Part shown: in pieces, positions 1 to 7,779 of the stretch
How the letters are laid out: each line of letters begins with the position of its first letter
Position numbering within the stretch: position 1 is the stretch's first letter
From: Tannerella sp.
GTDB lineage: Bacteria; Bacteroidota; Bacteroidia; Bacteroidales; Tannerellaceae
NCBI GenBank assembly: GCA_031279875.1
Contig: JAITHS010000111.1
Span: forward strand, 1-10,498
Direction: 5' to 3'
DNA length: 10,498 bases
Made by a program: the position numbers and the translations under genes
The notes under the pieces: model-generated
Databases searched by the model: none
What the model saw: the letters and a program-made list of their open reading frames with translations, nothing else
Told to the model about the DNA's origin: nothing

Positions 1-383
1 CGCTTTTAGCAAGCATCCCCTACGATGATTTCACAAAAGCAGGGCAAATGAATATAATAATGAACGATTATCCGTTTCAGGTACAAGAATGGCTCTACCG
101 CTCCACAATTCTTGCTTTCATGCGCGGCTGCGGCGTGGCTACGGTCGCTGAAATGCACACTAATCTCGGTCGAGCAGATTTGGTAATATCGTATCAAGGA
201 AACACTTTTGTTATCGAACTGAAAGTGGCATACAAACCGGAAGACGTACCAGCCAAACTCGCAGAAGCCGATAAGCAGATAAAATCAAAAAACTACCTCA
301 CTCCATATCCCGACGCAATAGCGCTGGCAATGGTGATAGACGATACAAAAAGACAAATAACCTCATTAGTGGTTAGTGATTAG
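1..383 (+). CDS. AAA-ATPase-like / PD-(D/E)XK nuclease-domain protein, C-terminal part (5' end outside window)
   Basis: The reading frame is open from the left edge (codons in phase with base 3) to a TAG stop at 381-383, so the true start lies upstream; the ATG at 48 is internal, because the upstream residues LLASIPYDDF match the linker usually found in this family. What remains, about 126 residues, is the C-terminal PD-(D/E)XK (PDDEXK_9-type) domain. Visible parts are a helix with YRSTILAFM, a conserved Glu in AEMHTN, the Asp of GRADLVI, the E-x-K of VIELKVA, and a Gln in the following helix (ADKQIKSKNY). In known relatives this domain follows an N-terminal AAA-ATPase-like domain and the protein is about 500 residues. 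These genes are numerous in Bacteroidales and their cellular role is not settled. The last residues, LVVSD, are encoded by a tandem repeat, so the native C-terminus may be altered. Confidence 0.85.
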   Translation, partial: LLASIPYDDFTKAGQMNIIMNDYPFQVQEWLYRSTILAFMRGCGVATVAEMHTNLGRADLVISYQGNTFVIELKVAYKPEDVPAKLAEADKQIKSKNYLTPYPDAIALAMVIDDTKRQITSLVVSD

Positions 384-392
384 TGGTTAGTG
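365..392. repeat. Heptamer tandem repeat RTTAGTG x4 across the nuclease stop codon
   Basis: Four consecutive 7-bp units alternate ATTAGTG and GTTAGTG, which equals two exact copies of a 14-mer. The repeat supplies the last five codons and the TAG stop of the nuclease gene. Seven is not a multiple of three, so a copy-number change would shift the frame, but the units carry TAG in alternative frames, so translation would still end within or just after the array. Confidence 0.9.
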
Positions 393-398
393 TCTGGG

Positions 399-460
399 GT
401 TCGGACTATGCAGGCACAGCCTGCGCGGATAGAGCAGACAAGGTAGAACCTTGTCCGAAC
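399..460. repeat. Nested inverted repeats in the convergent intergenic gap
   Basis: An outer 8-bp inverted repeat, GTTCGGAC at 399-406 with GTCCGAAC at 453-460, encloses or overlaps two perfect small hairpins: 410-424 (6-bp stem GCAGGC/GCCTGC, loop ACA) and 437-455 (8-bp stem GACAAGGT/ACCTTGTC, loop AGA). There is no coding signal. It may be a degenerate interspersed palindromic element; this is inference. Confidence 0.7.
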
Positions 461-483
461 AGCGGAACCTTGTCCGAACAGCG
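446..483. repeat. 19-bp direct tandem duplication
   Basis: The 19-mer GAACCTTGTCCGAACAGCG occurs at 446-464 and again, without a mismatch, at 465-483. The lack of divergence points to a recent duplication or an actively varying tandem array. It lies in non-coding DNA between convergent genes. Confidence 0.9.
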
Positions 484-502
484 GGACGTAAGCTCCAAAC
501 CG

Positions 503-528
503 CTTGCAGGGTTTAAAACCACTGCAAG
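503..528. repeat. Near-perfect inverted repeat (12-bp arms, one bulged A)
   Basis: CTTGCAGGGTTT (503-514) pairs with AAACC-A-CTGCAAG (516-528), with a single bulged A at 521. A stable hairpin would form on either strand. It is not followed by a T-run on either side, so it is not a normal intrinsic terminator. It is one of a cluster of palindromes in this gap. Confidence 0.75.
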
Positions 529-551
529 GGTTTGTGGTACCTCATTACAAC

Positions 552-584
552 CCGTCGGGAGTAACTACTCTGACGGCTTTGTTT
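552..584 (+). terminator. Possible terminator: two-part hairpin followed by a T-rich tail
   Basis: CCGTC (552-556) pairs with GACGG (572-576), and inside it GAGTA (559-563) pairs with TACTC (566-570), with a GG/T internal mismatch between the stems. The tail CTTTGTTT is T-rich but interrupted. It could end transcription from the nuclease gene about 170 bp upstream. It could equally be another palindrome of the local repeat cluster, since the T-run is weak and the distance is large. Confidence 0.4.
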
Positions 585-658
585 AGGTTTACCGAATGGT
601 TCCTACCGATGAAGAATCCGTTATCGGCTGTTCAATTGTCGTCTCTTACGGGACTGCC

Positions 659-3600
659 TCATTTCAATTTCTTCACTCTGATATTTCTGAACTTCAACGG
701 AGAGCCGTGTCCGAGAAAGCCGATATGTCCGGATTTGTTGAACAGTCCGGGGTGGTTTTGGCGGTCAACGGTACCGTTTTTAGTAGCTTCGCGGATATTA
801 CCGTCGAGGATAACTTTACCGTTAAGTGTTACGCGGATATGGTCGCCGTCGGCATATATTTCCTCTTCGTTCCATTCGCCTACCGGCTTCATTGCACCAT
901 GTTCGGCTGCTATGACCCCGTAAACCGAGCCATGATGCTGATAAGGCTTGATGTCTTTATATATCTCGTTTTCGCAGTCGAGTATCTGGATTTCCATGCC
1001 TGCGTATGCTGCGTCGCCTTCGAGCGGGGTACGTATGCCGACGCCGTTGTTGGCGCCCGGTGTCAGTTGAAACTCAAAACGGAAAGCGAAGTTGGCGTAT
1101 TCGTCTTTGGTGTAAAGATTGCCGCCGAAACTCTGCTTCGGTTCGACGCTGATACAGCCGTCTTTAAGTTGATAATTAACCATATCGCCTGTCCATTCGT
1201 ACATATTTGTGCCGTCAAAGAGGATTTTGAAGCCCTCTTTCTTTTCTTGAGCCGTCAACTCGTATGGTTTCGGACGTTCAATCTCGCGAACGTAGATATT
1301 ACGGTAGTAAACTTTGCTGCCATGTGCTTGAAGTTCAATCTGTTCGACAGGTAAGACAGGCTGATTTTTGTCCCAATAATTTTCCAGAACGACATTATCG
1401 GTAACCAAAACACCGTTGAGGATAACGGTAACTCTGTCGCCTATCATCTTGATATACATCGTATTCCACTCTCCGAGTTTGTTATCGGCAACAACGAGTG
1501 GCTTGCTCTTATGTACCTTATTATTATACAGACCGCCGGAACCGACTTGGGCGCCTACGTTACGACGTGCGGTGTCCCAAATCTGCACCTGGGGAGTGCC
1601 GCGCAGATAGATACCGGCGTCGGCTTCGGGACCTGCCGGATCAAGCATCCAGTCAACATACATCTCAAAATCAGCATATTTCTTCTCCGTACAGAGGTTG
1701 TTATAGCCATGACCGACAAAAGCGAGCATTCCGTTTTCGACAATCCAATCTTTGCCTGCCTGCTCGTCGGCTACTTTCTGCGCTTTGGCAAGTTCTGCCG
1801 GTTTGAGTTGTGCGCGTTTGAGCGGATTATCGTTAGGCGAAGCAAGCAACCCTTTCCAGCCGGTAAGGTCTTTGCCGTTGAATAAAGAGATAAAACTCGG
1901 AGTATCAGGCATTTCATCGAGATGTTTTTTGATAGACTGCCGTTGATAGTCGGCGTCGGGATTATTCAAAGCGGCACCTGCTTTTTGAAGTAAAGTCTTA
2001 ACATTGTCGCCGGTAAACTCCTTGTGATTCAGCGCTATATTCATAACTGCCTGTGCTGCATTCTCTTTTAGAGCAGGCTTGTCGAGATACTCGCCTGCAA
2101 AGAGCAGTCCGAAATATGTACCTGTCTGCGCTATTTGTTTAAGTATTGTATTTTTTTGAGCGTCGGTTTGCGCCGTTTCCATTGCTTTACGGAGATAGAT
2201 AAGGCGGTTTTCGCCTGTCAGGGAGGGATTTGAGGTTATTTTAATGTAGGTAGTCAAGGCTTTATCTAAATATGCCGACGATGCCGACGATTTACATATC
2301 TGATACAGATAAGGTGCGGCGTCGAGAGTGTTACAGTTGATTAATGCGTTGAAAGCAGCTTCTTTGGCATCGCCGGTCGATTGGTTGAAACCTTCCACAA
2401 TTGTTGCTAATGCGACAGGCTGTCCGGTAGCGGCGAGGGGCGTGTAATAGAGATGTTTCTTGCTTTCACCGGCCTGTAAAGAGCGCTTGGCAAGCATTTC
2501 TGCCTGCTGTATCGGCGTCAAACCGGCAATGGCGGCTATAACAGCCTGTTGCAGCGGCGCTACCACCGTTTTGTCGTCGGTTTCGAGCATTCCGAACAGA
2601 TTTGTTATATCTTTCAGCTCTACAACATCTTTCAGAGCAGTATAAGCAGCCTTTTTAACGTCGGGCGAGCCGCTCTTGGTCAGGTCGAGAATGCTGCTCA
2701 CATGCTCGCTTGACTTACGACTGGCGAGCAGTTCTATGGCTGCTATCTTGCCGTTATCGGACGATGAGGCTATCGTTTTGACAACAGAGCCTGATATATT
2801 GCCTTTAAATGTTGATAATGTGTTCTTTGCGAGCGTTACGACATGCGGGTCTTGACTTGTCAGCAAACCGGCAAGGGCGGGTATAGCCTGCTCGTTGCCA
2901 AGCGCTACCAACGTTTTAGCGACAGCGCTCATGACATTTAAGTCTTTGCTGTTCAACTGTTTAATAAGGTCTCCGACAGCTGTTGTTTCGACACCTGTTT
3001 CAAGACCGGCGAGTATGGCTTTTTTGTCGGGACAAGCTGCCTCGCGACCGAGCCATGAGTATATATCTGTCTTTAAATCAGCGCTTTTGGATTTGGCGGC
3101 TGTTTTAAGCAACTCAACGTATGATTTCTTGTCAGCGTAAACAGAGAAAGCATCGAGAGCGGCATTGCGATATTCCGCAGACGGGTCTTTTAATGCTATT
3201 TGCAGTGTTTTGAAGCTCTTATCTTTCTGACAGTCAATGATTAATTGCAATGCTGCTATGCGAGTACCGTTTTGTTTGGCTTTGGTGGCTTTTAATAACA
3301 GGTCTTCGGCTAACTTGCTGTCCGACAGGTTAGTAAGCAGTTCAATATACGCATCGACGGCGTTGGTTTTGTCATAACCGTAGCCTGCTTTTGCGGCAGC
3401 GTCGGCAAGCGTCTTGATTGATGCGGCGCTACCGACACGGCTTAAAGCATAGAGGACGTCTCTTTTCAGTTCCTCGTTGTCGGTTCCGAGCAGTGTGGTG
3501 AGCAGTTCTTCCGTGCCGCCGACACGCGCTTCGCCGATAGCGAGAACGATATTACGCTGTGTTTCAGCCGTTCCCATCTTGCGAAGTAATGCTGTTTTGA

Positions 3601-4099
3601 GCGCATTACCGGCTTTTTCGGTGTTGATGCTTGCTAATGCACGTGCGGCATAATCGCTCACGTCGAAAAAGCCGAGCAGGGGGGCAAGACCGTCAACGGC
3701 CTCGTCTTTTCCGACTACCTGTAACTGGGTGATAACGAACTGTTTAACTTCCGACACGCTTGCTGCTTTAAGGGCTTTGACATACGCACTTGATATAGTG
3801 CTACGCAGAGCTTCGTCGGAAGATACTGATACATAGTGTGTTAGAGCGCTTATAGCGTACTCTGCGGCGGCATTGCTGCCTTTACCCGGTGCGTTAAGTT
3901 TTGAAACAAGGTTCAAGACGCCTTCTTCGCCGGTCTTCGCAAGATCGCCAATCAACTGATTATAAGCTTTTTGATTTTGTACGGGCATCTGTGCCAGCAC
4001 ATCGGCGACTACGGTAGCCGCCGTCCGGTTTGTTGGCGTTTGCGCCCATGCGCTTGCTGCCAGCAAAAGATTGATTATTAAGATATTTAGTTTTTTCAT
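659..4099 (-). CDS. Secreted HEAT-repeat protein with two C-terminal DUF1080 (3-keto-disaccharide hydrolase) domains
   Basis: 1146 residues. A Sec signal peptide ([20 protein letters not shown], likely cleaved after A19 at A-W-A) directs it out of the cytoplasm. Residues of about 30-725 are Ala/Leu-rich helical repeats of HEAT type (for example [27 protein letters not shown]). Two DUF1080/PF06439 jelly-roll domains follow. The first, about 735-945, has [17 protein letters not shown] and VQIWD and carries a helical insert at about 752-783. The second, about 956-1145, has [25 protein letters not shown] and ends [13 protein letters not shown]1080 is named for hydrolysis of 3-keto-disaccharides; older annotation calls it a GH16-like fold. 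The gene starts 31 bp after the oxidoreductase stop, so they are very likely one operon, with the oxidoreductase making the 3-keto substrate. The HEAT part may bind a partner or a glycan (inference). Substrate is unknown. No terminator is evident after the TGA stop. Confidence 0.88.
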   Translation of the reverse strand: MKKLNILIINLLLAASAWAQTPTNRTAATVVADVLAQMPVQNQKAYNQLIGDLAKTGEEGVLNLVSKLNAPGKGSNAAAEYAISALTHYVSVSSDEALRSTISSAYVKALKAASVSEVKQFVITQLQVVGKDEAVDGLAPLLGFFDVSDYAARALASINTEKAGNALKTALLRKMGTAETQRNIVLAIGEARVGGTEELLTTLLGTDNEELKRDVLYALSRVGSAASIKTLADAAAKAGYGYDKTNAVDAYIELLTNLSDSKLAEDLLLKATKAKQNGTRIAALQLIIDCQKDKSFKTLQIALKDPSAEYRNAALDAFSVYADKKSYVELLKTAAKSKSADLKTDIYSWLGREAACPDKKAILAGLETGVETTAVGDLIKQLNSKDLNVMSAVAKTLVALGNEQAIPALAGLLTSQDPHVVTLAKNTLSTFKGNISGSVVKTIASSSDNGKIAAIELLASRKSSEHVSSILDLTKSGSPDVKKAAYTALKDVVELKDITNLFGMLETDDKTVVAPLQQAVIAAIAGLTPIQQAEMLAKRSLQAGESKKHLYYTPLAATGQPVALATIVEGFNQSTGDAKEAAFNALINCNTLDAAPYLYQICKSSASSAYLDKALTTYIKITSNPSLTGENRLIYLRKAMETAQTDAQKNTILKQIAQTGTYFGLLFAGEYLDKPALKENAAQAVMNIALNHKEFTGDNVKTLLQKAGAALNNPDADYQRQSIKKHLDEMPDTPSFISLFNGKDLTGWKGLLASPNDNPLKRAQLKPAELAKAQKVADEQAGKDWIVENGMLAFVGHGYNNLCTEKKYADFEMYVDWMLDPAGPEADAGIYLRGTPQVQIWDTARRNVGAQVGSGGLYNNKVHKSKPLVVADNKLGEWNTMYIKMIGDRVTVILNGVLVTDNVVLENYWDKNQPVLPVEQIELQAHGSKVYYRNIYVREIERPKPYELTAQEKKEGFKILFDGTNMYEWTGDMVNYQLKDGCISVEPKQSFGGNLYTKDEYANFAFRFEFQLTPGANNGVGIRTPLEGDAAYAGMEIQILDCENEIYKDIKPYQHHGSVYGVIAAEHGAMKPVGEWNEEEIYADGDHIRVTLNGKVILDGNIREATKNGTVDRQNHPGLFNKSGHIGFLGHGSPLKFRNIRVKKLK

Positions 4100-4130
4100 T
4101 TTCTATAAAATTGTTTGTTAAACTGTGTCT

Positions 4131-5387
4131 CTAAATTGTCCATGGAGCGCGCAAAGGCTGGTTGAGGTATCTGTTTGCGGCGGCGTCGTTGACGAATTGC
4201 AGTTTGACGGGGTCAAATTCTAATGTACGGTTCAATCGCAGGGCGACGGCGCCCATGTTGACAATCGTAGCTGAGCGGAAGCCGTTCTTTTCGTTGAGGG
4301 CAAAAGGCTGTCGTGTCTTTACGCATTCGATAAAATCGGTCTGCTGCGGTTCGGGGTCGGGATAGTCAGCGAGTTTCTTTTCCCAGTTTGGGATGTCGCA
4401 CACAAAGTTTTTGTAAACGTTGCCTTTCTGTCCTGATATATAAGGTGTGTTCGGGTCGCCGTAATCGCCTCCCCAGAGAACTATTTGGGTACCGTCGGCA
4501 TAAGTGTAAGTTATTGAGCGCCAAGTACCTACGGCGTCAGGATGCTGTTGCGGAGCATCTACTTCAACTTTTACGGGACTGGTGTTGTCTTTGTCGAGGA
4601 AATACTGTACGGGGTCGATGTAATGTTGTCCCATGTCGCCGAGACCGCCGCCGTCATAATCCCAGTACCCACGGAAGGTTTGATGCGTACGATGCTCATT
4701 ATAAGGCTTATATGGTGCCGGTCCGAGCCAGAAGTCATAATCCAATTCTGACGGAACGGTTTGAGGTTGCAGGTCTTCTTTGCCTACCCAGTAGAATTTC
4801 CAGTTGAAACCTGTATATCCGCTGATTGTAACTTTCAGCGGGCTGCCGAGTAAACCGCTCTGTACTAACTTTTTAAGCGGTTTGACGGGTGTTCCCAGAC
4901 CATAAAACTGGTCTGTAAAACGGAACCATGTGTTGAGGCGGAAAATCCTGCCGTATTGACTGACGGCTTCCATTACCCGTTTGCCTTCGCCGATTGTGCG
5001 CGTCATGGGCTTTTCGCACCAAATATCTTTGCCTTTTTTTGCTGCCTCTACCGACATGATGCCGTGCCAATGAGGAGGTGTTGCAATATGCACTATATCA
5101 ACGTTTTCGTCTGCAATGAGGTCGCGAAAATCGTGATATTCGGCAATTTTTTCCGGCACAAGGGCTTGCCCAAGCGCAAGATGTGATTTGTCAACGTCGC
5201 AAATGGCTGTGAGACGTGTTCCGGCATAGTTCAAATGTCCGCGCCCCATGCCGCCTGTTCCGATAATTCCTTTTGTCAACTGGTCGCTTGGAGCTATAAA
5301 ACCCTTGCCCAGAACGTTGCGCGGAACGATGCTGAAAAGCGCGAGACCGCCAACTGTCTTAATAAAATTACGTCTGTTTGTCTTCAT
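4131..5387 (-). CDS. Gfo/Idh/MocA family oxidoreductase with a Tat-type signal
   Basis: 418 residues. NAD(P)-dependent sugar oxidoreductase fold. The N-terminus NRRNFIK fits the twin-arginine export motif and is followed by a hydrophobic stretch (about residues 11-21), so the enzyme is probably exported folded with its cofactor. The Rossmann motif is GTGGMG at 43-48, with the acidic end of beta-2 at ICDVD (62-66). The family signature EKP is at 125-127 (CEKP). The C-terminal domain has LDYDFWLGPAP (215-225) and GGGLGDMGQHYID (246-258), where D251 and H255 are likely active-site residues. It is the first gene of the operon with the DUF1080 protein, which suggests it oxidises a glycoside at C3. 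Exact substrate and direction cannot be read from the sequence. The start is supported by the Tat motif and by a promoter about 30 bp upstream. Confidence 0.9.
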   Translation of the reverse strand: MKTNRRNFIKTVGGLALFSIVPRNVLGKGFIAPSDQLTKGIIGTGGMGRGHLNYAGTRLTAICDVDKSHLALGQALVPEKIAEYHDFRDLIADENVDIVHIATPPHWHGIMSVEAAKKGKDIWCEKPMTRTIGEGKRVMEAVSQYGRIFRLNTWFRFTDQFYGLGTPVKPLKKLVQSGLLGSPLKVTISGYTGFNWKFYWVGKEDLQPQTVPSELDYDFWLGPAPYKPYNEHRTHQTFRGYWDYDGGGLGDMGQHYIDPVQYFLDKDNTSPVKVEVDAPQQHPDAVGTWRSITYTYADGTQIVLWGGDYGDPNTPYISGQKGNVYKNFVCDIPNWEKKLADYPDPEPQQTDFIECVKTRQPFALNEKNGFRSATIVNMGAVALRLNRTLEFDPVKLQFVNDAAANRYLNQPLRAPWTI

Positions 5388-5414
5388 GAGTTAAAAAAAT
5401 AATATTTTAAAGCG

Positions 5415-5446
5415 CAAAAATAGCGATTTTTTTTAGAAAAAACAAA
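5415..5446 (-). promoter_or_regulatory. Bacteroidetes-type promoter of the oxidoreductase/DUF1080 operon
   Basis: Read on the minus strand, TTTG at 5446-5443 (-33) is followed after 20 bp by TATTTTTG at 5422-5415 (-7, consensus TAnnTTTG). The predicted start of transcription is a few bases further on, giving a 5' leader of about 20 nt before the ATG at 5387. Confidence 0.75.
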
Positions 5447-5453
5447 AAAAATC
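5425..5453. promoter_or_regulatory. Perfect 10-bp inverted repeat in the divergent promoter region (candidate operator or A-tract bend)
   Basis: GATTTTTTTT (5425-5434) and AAAAAAAATC (5444-5453) are exact reverse complements separated by 9 bp. The repeat covers the -33 box of the minus-strand promoter and abuts the place where the -33 box of the plus-strand promoter should be. A bound dimer here could affect both promoters. The arms are mostly A/T tracts, so intrinsic DNA curvature is an alternative explanation. Confidence 0.5.
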
Positions 5454-5474
5454 ATCTATTTCAAAATTTTATGC

Positions 5475-5482
5475 TAACTTTG
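5475..5482 (+). promoter_or_regulatory. -7 box of the regulator gene promoter
   Basis: TAACTTTG matches TAnnTTTG exactly and ends 25 bp before the ATG at 5508. The matching -33 position (about 5451-5455) shows no TTTG, so the promoter may be weak or need an activator. Confidence 0.65.
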
Positions 5483-5507
5483 TGTCGTATTATACAACAA
5501 AAAAAGT

Positions 5508-7502
5508 ATGGTAAGAAATACCGTTATAATTATAACTGTCTTTATATCAATAGTTTGTTTGAGTTTTAGTGCGGCATGTATAACTAAACAATCGCTGTCT
5601 TCTCCAAAGAGTATGACGTTAGATTCGCTGTGTGCTATTGTCGGTGATCCCCAAATATCGTATAGCATCAAAAAAGAACTTGTTTACGGCAATAATTTTT
5701 GCGAACAGGAGCGTCGTACGGAGCAGTTAAACGCCGTCAATGCCTTGCTGTCGGAGAGTAAACGCAATAATGATAACGACGGCATCATGCTCGGATATAC
5801 TTTCCTTGCTTATCTTTATGATGAATGGAATAATCCGGCTGCGGTGCAAACATACCTCGATTCGGCGGAAATATGCCTGCTTGGAGCCACTAATACTCTG
5901 GCGTTTGCGCGTTATCATTATCTTAAAGGCAAATCGGCTATTGACTCGCCCTACGGCAGAAAAAAAGTACATAAAGAGTTTGATTCCGCTCTTAATCTGT
6001 ATATCGAATCCGACTATTCTATTAAGTATTTGAGTTATATACTTTATAATATCACGTTATATGCTATCCATCAGCCTGATACGATATTTACACAAGGTCT
6101 TATCGACAAAGTAAATATTATCAAAGAGAAACAAAACACTATGTTTCTTGAAATTACGGTATATGCCTTAAAATCAAGCCTTTATAAAACATATTACACC
6201 TTCTCGCCTGCGGAAAATCTTCTTGACAGTGCCATAAATTATGATTTAAAAGTCGTAAATCTCTTTTATTCAAATCAATATGAGTTTAACCCCGTGCATG
6301 AAAGCGCCATCATGCGAATATACGTTCAGATAGCTGAGCTTTGCGCCCTTAAAGAGCAACCGGACATGGCGATGATAGATTCTTGCCTCTCAAAAGCAGC
6401 GGATATAGGCTATGATGACGACAATTTTACCGGCAGCAGGGTTGATTATATCAATGCTTTGCTGCATTTTCATAACAAAAACTATCACGAAGCCGAAATG
6501 CTCATTCGCAACGCCGAAAAGTTGCTCGAAGCTAATATCCGACGCGGCAACGAACCGTATCCGCGAGAATCTTTTTACCGTTACGAAACGAAACTCTATG
6601 ACTTGCATAGCCGTATCCTCGCTGAAAATAAGCAGTTTAAAGCATCTTATGAGTATAACTTGCTGAAAAACAATCTTAAAACTAAAATCCAGAACATTGA
6701 GACTAATGAACTCGAACAGTTGTATAACACTGACAGTGAGGAGTTTCAAATCGAACGGCTCAAATCAATGAACGCCGCACAGTTTAAACTGACTTCTCTG
6801 CTGATTATCATCGCAATACTGCTTGTCATCACAATCTCCCTTCTGTGGCTATGGTTTTATGCTTTCAACAACAACAACAGGCGTCGCTCAGCGCTTATCA
6901 GAGCCGAAAAACAGGAATCGGAACTGACACTCAAAATCAAAGAAGAACAGGCTGCCAAAGCCGAACTTGAAAAATATGAAGTGCTGTCGGAATATCGCCT
7001 TAAAGAACTTGAACTTGCAGATAAAAACATGGTTATCAAGCAATTGAAATCGGACAAAGAAGAACTTGACCGGCAAATCGAATCTTACGCCGACAAAATC
7101 AACGACTATATCAAAAATATCGACAAACGTAAAGCGGAAGCCAAAAACGATGTACACCTCCGCGATACCATAATCGCTGATTTGGAACGACTTATAAGCC
7201 GTAAACTGCCTGACCGCAAGTTGTATCTCGACCTGCTGCCGACTTTCGACAACGATAGCCTGACCGCGCTGAAAAATTCTTACGACGGTCATATTTCCGT
7301 CCCTTATATTAAATATTGTATATGCCTTTCTTTGGGCATGGATGTATCCGAAATGTCGGAGTGTTTTTCTATCGAAGTCTCTTCCGTACACATGATACGC
7401 TACCGGTTGAAGAAAAAATTAGGCCTTTCCGCAAACGAAAATCTTGAAGTTTTCCTGCGTCAACTAAATCGCTCATTATCTAATTGTTACAGAGATATTT
7501 AA
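5508..7502 (+). CDS. Membrane-anchored TPR/coiled-coil regulator with C-terminal LuxR-like HTH
   Basis: 664 residues. An N-terminal hydrophobic segment (about 5-24) acts as signal peptide or anchor; the Cys near residue 24 lacks a good lipobox. Residues of about 40-420 are helical, TPR-like and presumably periplasmic. One clear membrane helix at about 425-452 (LLIIIAILLVITISLLWLW) is followed by Asn/Arg-rich positive residues, then a long charged coiled coil (about 455-563). The C-terminus, about 597-653, looks like the winged LuxR/GerE-type HTH common in Bacteroidetes one-component regulators: DVSEMSECFSIEVSSVHMI followed by RYRLKKKLGL. The order suggests sensing outside, a dimerising stalk, and DNA binding inside. 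The acidic residue usually found at the start of the LuxR HTH is not present, so DNA binding is likely but not certain. It is divergent from the oxidoreductase/DUF1080 operon and may regulate it (inference). The start is supported by the -7 box just upstream. Confidence 0.8.
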   Translation: MVRNTVIIITVFISIVCLSFSAACITKQSLSSPKSMTLDSLCAIVGDPQISYSIKKELVYGNNFCEQERRTEQLNAVNALLSESKRNNDNDGIMLGYTFLAYLYDEWNNPAAVQTYLDSAEICLLGATNTLAFARYHYLKGKSAIDSPYGRKKVHKEFDSALNLYIESDYSIKYLSYILYNITLYAIHQPDTIFTQGLIDKVNIIKEKQNTMFLEITVYALKSSLYKTYYTFSPAENLLDSAINYDLKVVNLFYSNQYEFNPVHESAIMRIYVQIAELCALKEQPDMAMIDSCLSKAADIGYDDDNFTGSRVDYINALLHFHNKNYHEAEMLIRNAEKLLEANIRRGNEPYPRESFYRYETKLYDLHSRILAENKQFKASYEYNLLKNNLKTKIQNIETNELEQLYNTDSEEFQIERLKSMNAAQFKLTSLLIIIAILLVITISLLWLWFYAFNNNNRRRSALIRAEKQESELTLKIKEEQAAKAELEKYEVLSEYRLKELELADKNMVIKQLKSDKEELDRQIESYADKINDYIKNIDKRKAEAKNDVHLRDTIIADLERLISRKLPDRKLYLDLLPTFDNDSLTALKNSYDGHISVPYIKYCICLSLGMDVSEMSECFSIEVSSVHMIRYRLKKKLGLSANENLEVFLRQLNRSLSNCYRDI

Positions 7503-7532
7503 CATTATTTAAGTTTATTTTACACAAATAAT

Positions 7533-7563
7533 TTTGTAATTTCAAAAAATAGTCGTACCTTTG
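7533..7563 (+). promoter_or_regulatory. Promoter of the tRNA-Val unit
   Basis: TTTG at 7533-7536 (-33), a 19-bp spacer, then TACCTTTG at 7556-7563 (-7). This is the best match to the Bacteroidetes housekeeping promoter in the window. The predicted leader before the tRNA is about 45-50 nt and is removed by processing. Confidence 0.8.
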
Positions 7564-7616
7564 CGCCGCTTTTAGATAAAAGAGAAGTTTTTTTTAGATT
7601 GTCAAAAAAGTACATC

Positions 7617-7691
7617 GGGCGTTTAGCTCAGCTGGTTCAGAGCATCTGCCTTACAAGCAGAGGGTCGGCGGTTCGAATCCGTCAACGCCCA
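7617..7691 (+). tRNA. tRNA-Val (anticodon UAC)
   Basis: A full cloverleaf can be folded: acceptor stem 7617-7623 with 7684-7690 (GGGCGTT/AACGCCC, all Watson-Crick), D stem 7626-7629 with 7640-7643, anticodon stem 7645-7649 with 7657-7661, seven-base loop CTTACAA with anticodon TAC at 7652-7654, T stem 7667-7671 with 7679-7683 (one G-U pair), and T loop TTCGAAT. The discriminator base is A7691. The 3' CCA is not encoded (CGG follows), so it is added after transcription. UAC reads GUN valine codons, mainly GUA and GUG. Confidence 0.97.
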
Positions 7692-7705
7692 CGGGGTTGA
7701 TAATG

Positions 7706-7737
7706 AAGGATTTACAAGAAATTGTAAGTCCTTTTTT
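7706..7737 (+). terminator. Rho-independent terminator of the tRNA-Val unit
   Basis: A 12-bp stem (7706-7717 with 7722-7733, one T-G wobble at 7711/7728) is closed by a GAAA tetraloop at 7718-7721. The T-run at 7732-7737 overlaps the end of the stem. It lies 15 bp after the tRNA, so the tRNA is transcribed as a single-gene unit. Confidence 0.92.
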
Positions 7738-7741
7738 GTTT

Positions 7742-7775
7742 GATAAAATGAATGCGGTAAAGTCGGCGTTTTATC
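7742..7775. repeat. AT-rich inverted repeat after the tRNA terminator
   Basis: GATAAAATG (7742-7750) can pair with CGTTTTATC (7767-7775), including one T-G wobble, around a 16-base loop. It is followed by GGATTTTT and could be a weak backup terminator. No other signal is seen between the tRNA terminator and the next promoter. Confidence 0.35.
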
Positions 7776-7779
7776 GGAT

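Noticed and set aside
383..586. Short open frame overlapping the nuclease stop
   Set aside because: It runs through the heptamer array, the 19-bp duplication and the hairpins; the composition is repeat-driven and no family is recognisable.
504..1354. Plus-strand open frames (504-923 and 596-1354) over the end of the DUF1080 gene
   Set aside because: They are antisense to a strongly supported coding region, have no promoter and resemble no protein family.
2272..2290. 9-bp tandem ATGCCGACG x2 within the DUF1080 gene
   Set aside because: It encodes an in-frame SSASSA loop of the helical region; low-complexity coding, no sign of a functional repeat.
6888..7391. 167-codon minus-strand frame inside the regulator gene
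   Set aside because: Phe-rich translation typical of the complement of a Lys/Glu-rich coiled coil; antisense shadow.
7569..7616. Small CTTTT/AAAAG hairpin followed by T8 in the tRNA leader, as an attenuator
   Set aside because: The stem is only about five A/T-rich pairs and is separated from the T-run, so it is too weak to act as a terminator.
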